52,216 nucleotides of DNA, from the NCBI GenBank assembly GCA_938010615.1, contig CALLUY010000128.1, positions 1-52,216 on the forward strand. Reading direction: 5' to 3'. A program made the translations under genes and the position numbers. The notes beneath the pieces are model-generated. The model worked only from the letters and a program-made list of their open reading frames with translations. It was not told the origin of the DNA and did not search any database. This DNA is from an uncultured Pirellulaceae bacterium (lineage in GTDB: Bacteria; Planctomycetota; Planctomycetia; Pirellulales; Pirellulaceae). Positions 51,957 to 52,216 of the stretch are shown piece by piece (the stretch's first letter is position 1; the number at the start of each line of letters is the position of its first letter).

Positions 51957-52216
51957 GCAATACCGTTCAATGAAGCCAAAGTCCCGGTGGCATAGGCCTC
52001 TGGCCTGTGTTCTGCATGTCCACAAGCCAGAGGCTTATGCCACCTCCCCAACTGAAACGACCCTACTGAAAAGCCAAAACGAAGGGTGACAACATCTTCA
52101 TTGAACGGCTTGCCGTTAAACGCAATACCGTTCAATGAGGCCAAAGTCTCGGTGGCATAGGCCTCTGGCCTGTGTTCTGCATGTCCACAAGCCAGAGGCT
52201 TATGCCACCTCCCCAA
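51942..52216. repeat. Two copies of a 110-bp palindromic repeat at 165-bp period
   Basis: The unit GGCTTGCCGTTAAACGCAAT to CCACCTCCCCAA occurs at 51942-52051 and again at 52107-52216 with only two or three base changes. Each copy contains the inverted pair GGTGGCATAGGCCTC / GAGGCTTATGCCACC. The intervening 55 bp starts a new TTGAACGG/CCGTTCAA pair. The second copy is cut by the window end, so the array may continue. The minus strand stays open through it because the 165-bp period is divisible by three, but this is not considered a gene. Confidence 0.85.

Noticed and set aside
51881-52216. An open minus-strand frame of 111 codons with an internal 55-residue repeat
   Set aside because: It is the translation of the 165-bp palindromic array; the frame is open because 165 is divisible by three. 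It lacks a ribosome-binding site and its length is dictated by the repeat.

Overview
The window looks like a chromosomal piece of a marine-type Planctomycetota bacterium, most likely Pirellulales (Rhodopirellula/Mariniblastus-like); no exact genome is recognised. The evidence is two surface proteins with planctomycete LEPR-type N-terminal signals, a type I dockerin on a thermolysin-like protease, Gram-negative envelope genes (MsbA, KdsD), a CitG-like/pterin synthase gene pair, and many palindromic intergenic repeats of the kind common in these genomes. No rRNA, tRNA, CRISPR array, intact IS element or prophage was seen. The only structural RNA found is RNase P RNA.

Layout. 1-1.0 kb: isochorismatase-like hydrolase and palindromes. 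1.0-8.4 kb (minus): a compact Wzx/Wzy-type exopolysaccharide operon in the order Wzz, CpsD-like ATPase, initiating sugar transferase, O-antigen polymerase/ligase, GT4 glycosyltransferase, polysaccharide deacetylase. Two regulatory-looking modules in it are degenerate: the ATPase has lost its Walker A lysine, and the sugar transferase carries a GGDEF-fold domain without the GGDEF signature. 8.7-13.8 kb: HAD phosphatase, a HEAT-like secreted protein, DUF2071, a TraB/GumN protein and a membrane protein with a clear terminator. 13.9-24.5 kb (minus): dockerin-bearing M4 protease, 5-formyl-THF cyclo-ligase, a MacB/Lol-like ABC exporter with two separate FtsX permeases and an HlyD adaptor, rnpB, and a lipoprotein. 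24.6-26.8 kb: SDR dehydrogenase and xylose isomerase, then about 0.68 kb of repeats.

27.5-33.4 kb (minus): ArsS-like radical SAM protein, then a five-gene unit made of a CDGSH protein, a prepilin-peptidase homologue that has lost both catalytic aspartates, a Ser-type HtrA-like protease, a paralogous protease with Cys at the nucleophile position and a PDZ domain placed before it, and a membrane protein. 33.5-36.3 kb: PQQ-propeller protein and a LEPR surface protein. 36.5-49.5 kb: surface-glycan region with methyltransferases, KdsD, MsbA, TylF-like methyltransferase, glycosyltransferases and a pseudaminic-acid-type set (PseC, SpsF/PseF-like cytidylyltransferase, PseG-PseH fusion), interrupted by an orphan SUKH-3 immunity-like gene and a dockerin-gene remnant. 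49.6-51.9 kb: haloalkane-dehalogenase/OleB-like hydrolase, CitG-family protein and 6-pyruvoyl/carboxy-tetrahydropterin synthase in overlapping or tightly spaced order, possibly tied to tetrahydromethanopterin metabolism. The window ends inside a 165-bp-period repeat array.

The best candidates for undescribed biology are the EPS operon with paired pseudo-regulatory domains and the 28.7-33.4 kb unit that couples a dead prepilin peptidase with paired Ser/Cys HtrA-like proteases. All functional statements rest on motif reading; no database search was run.
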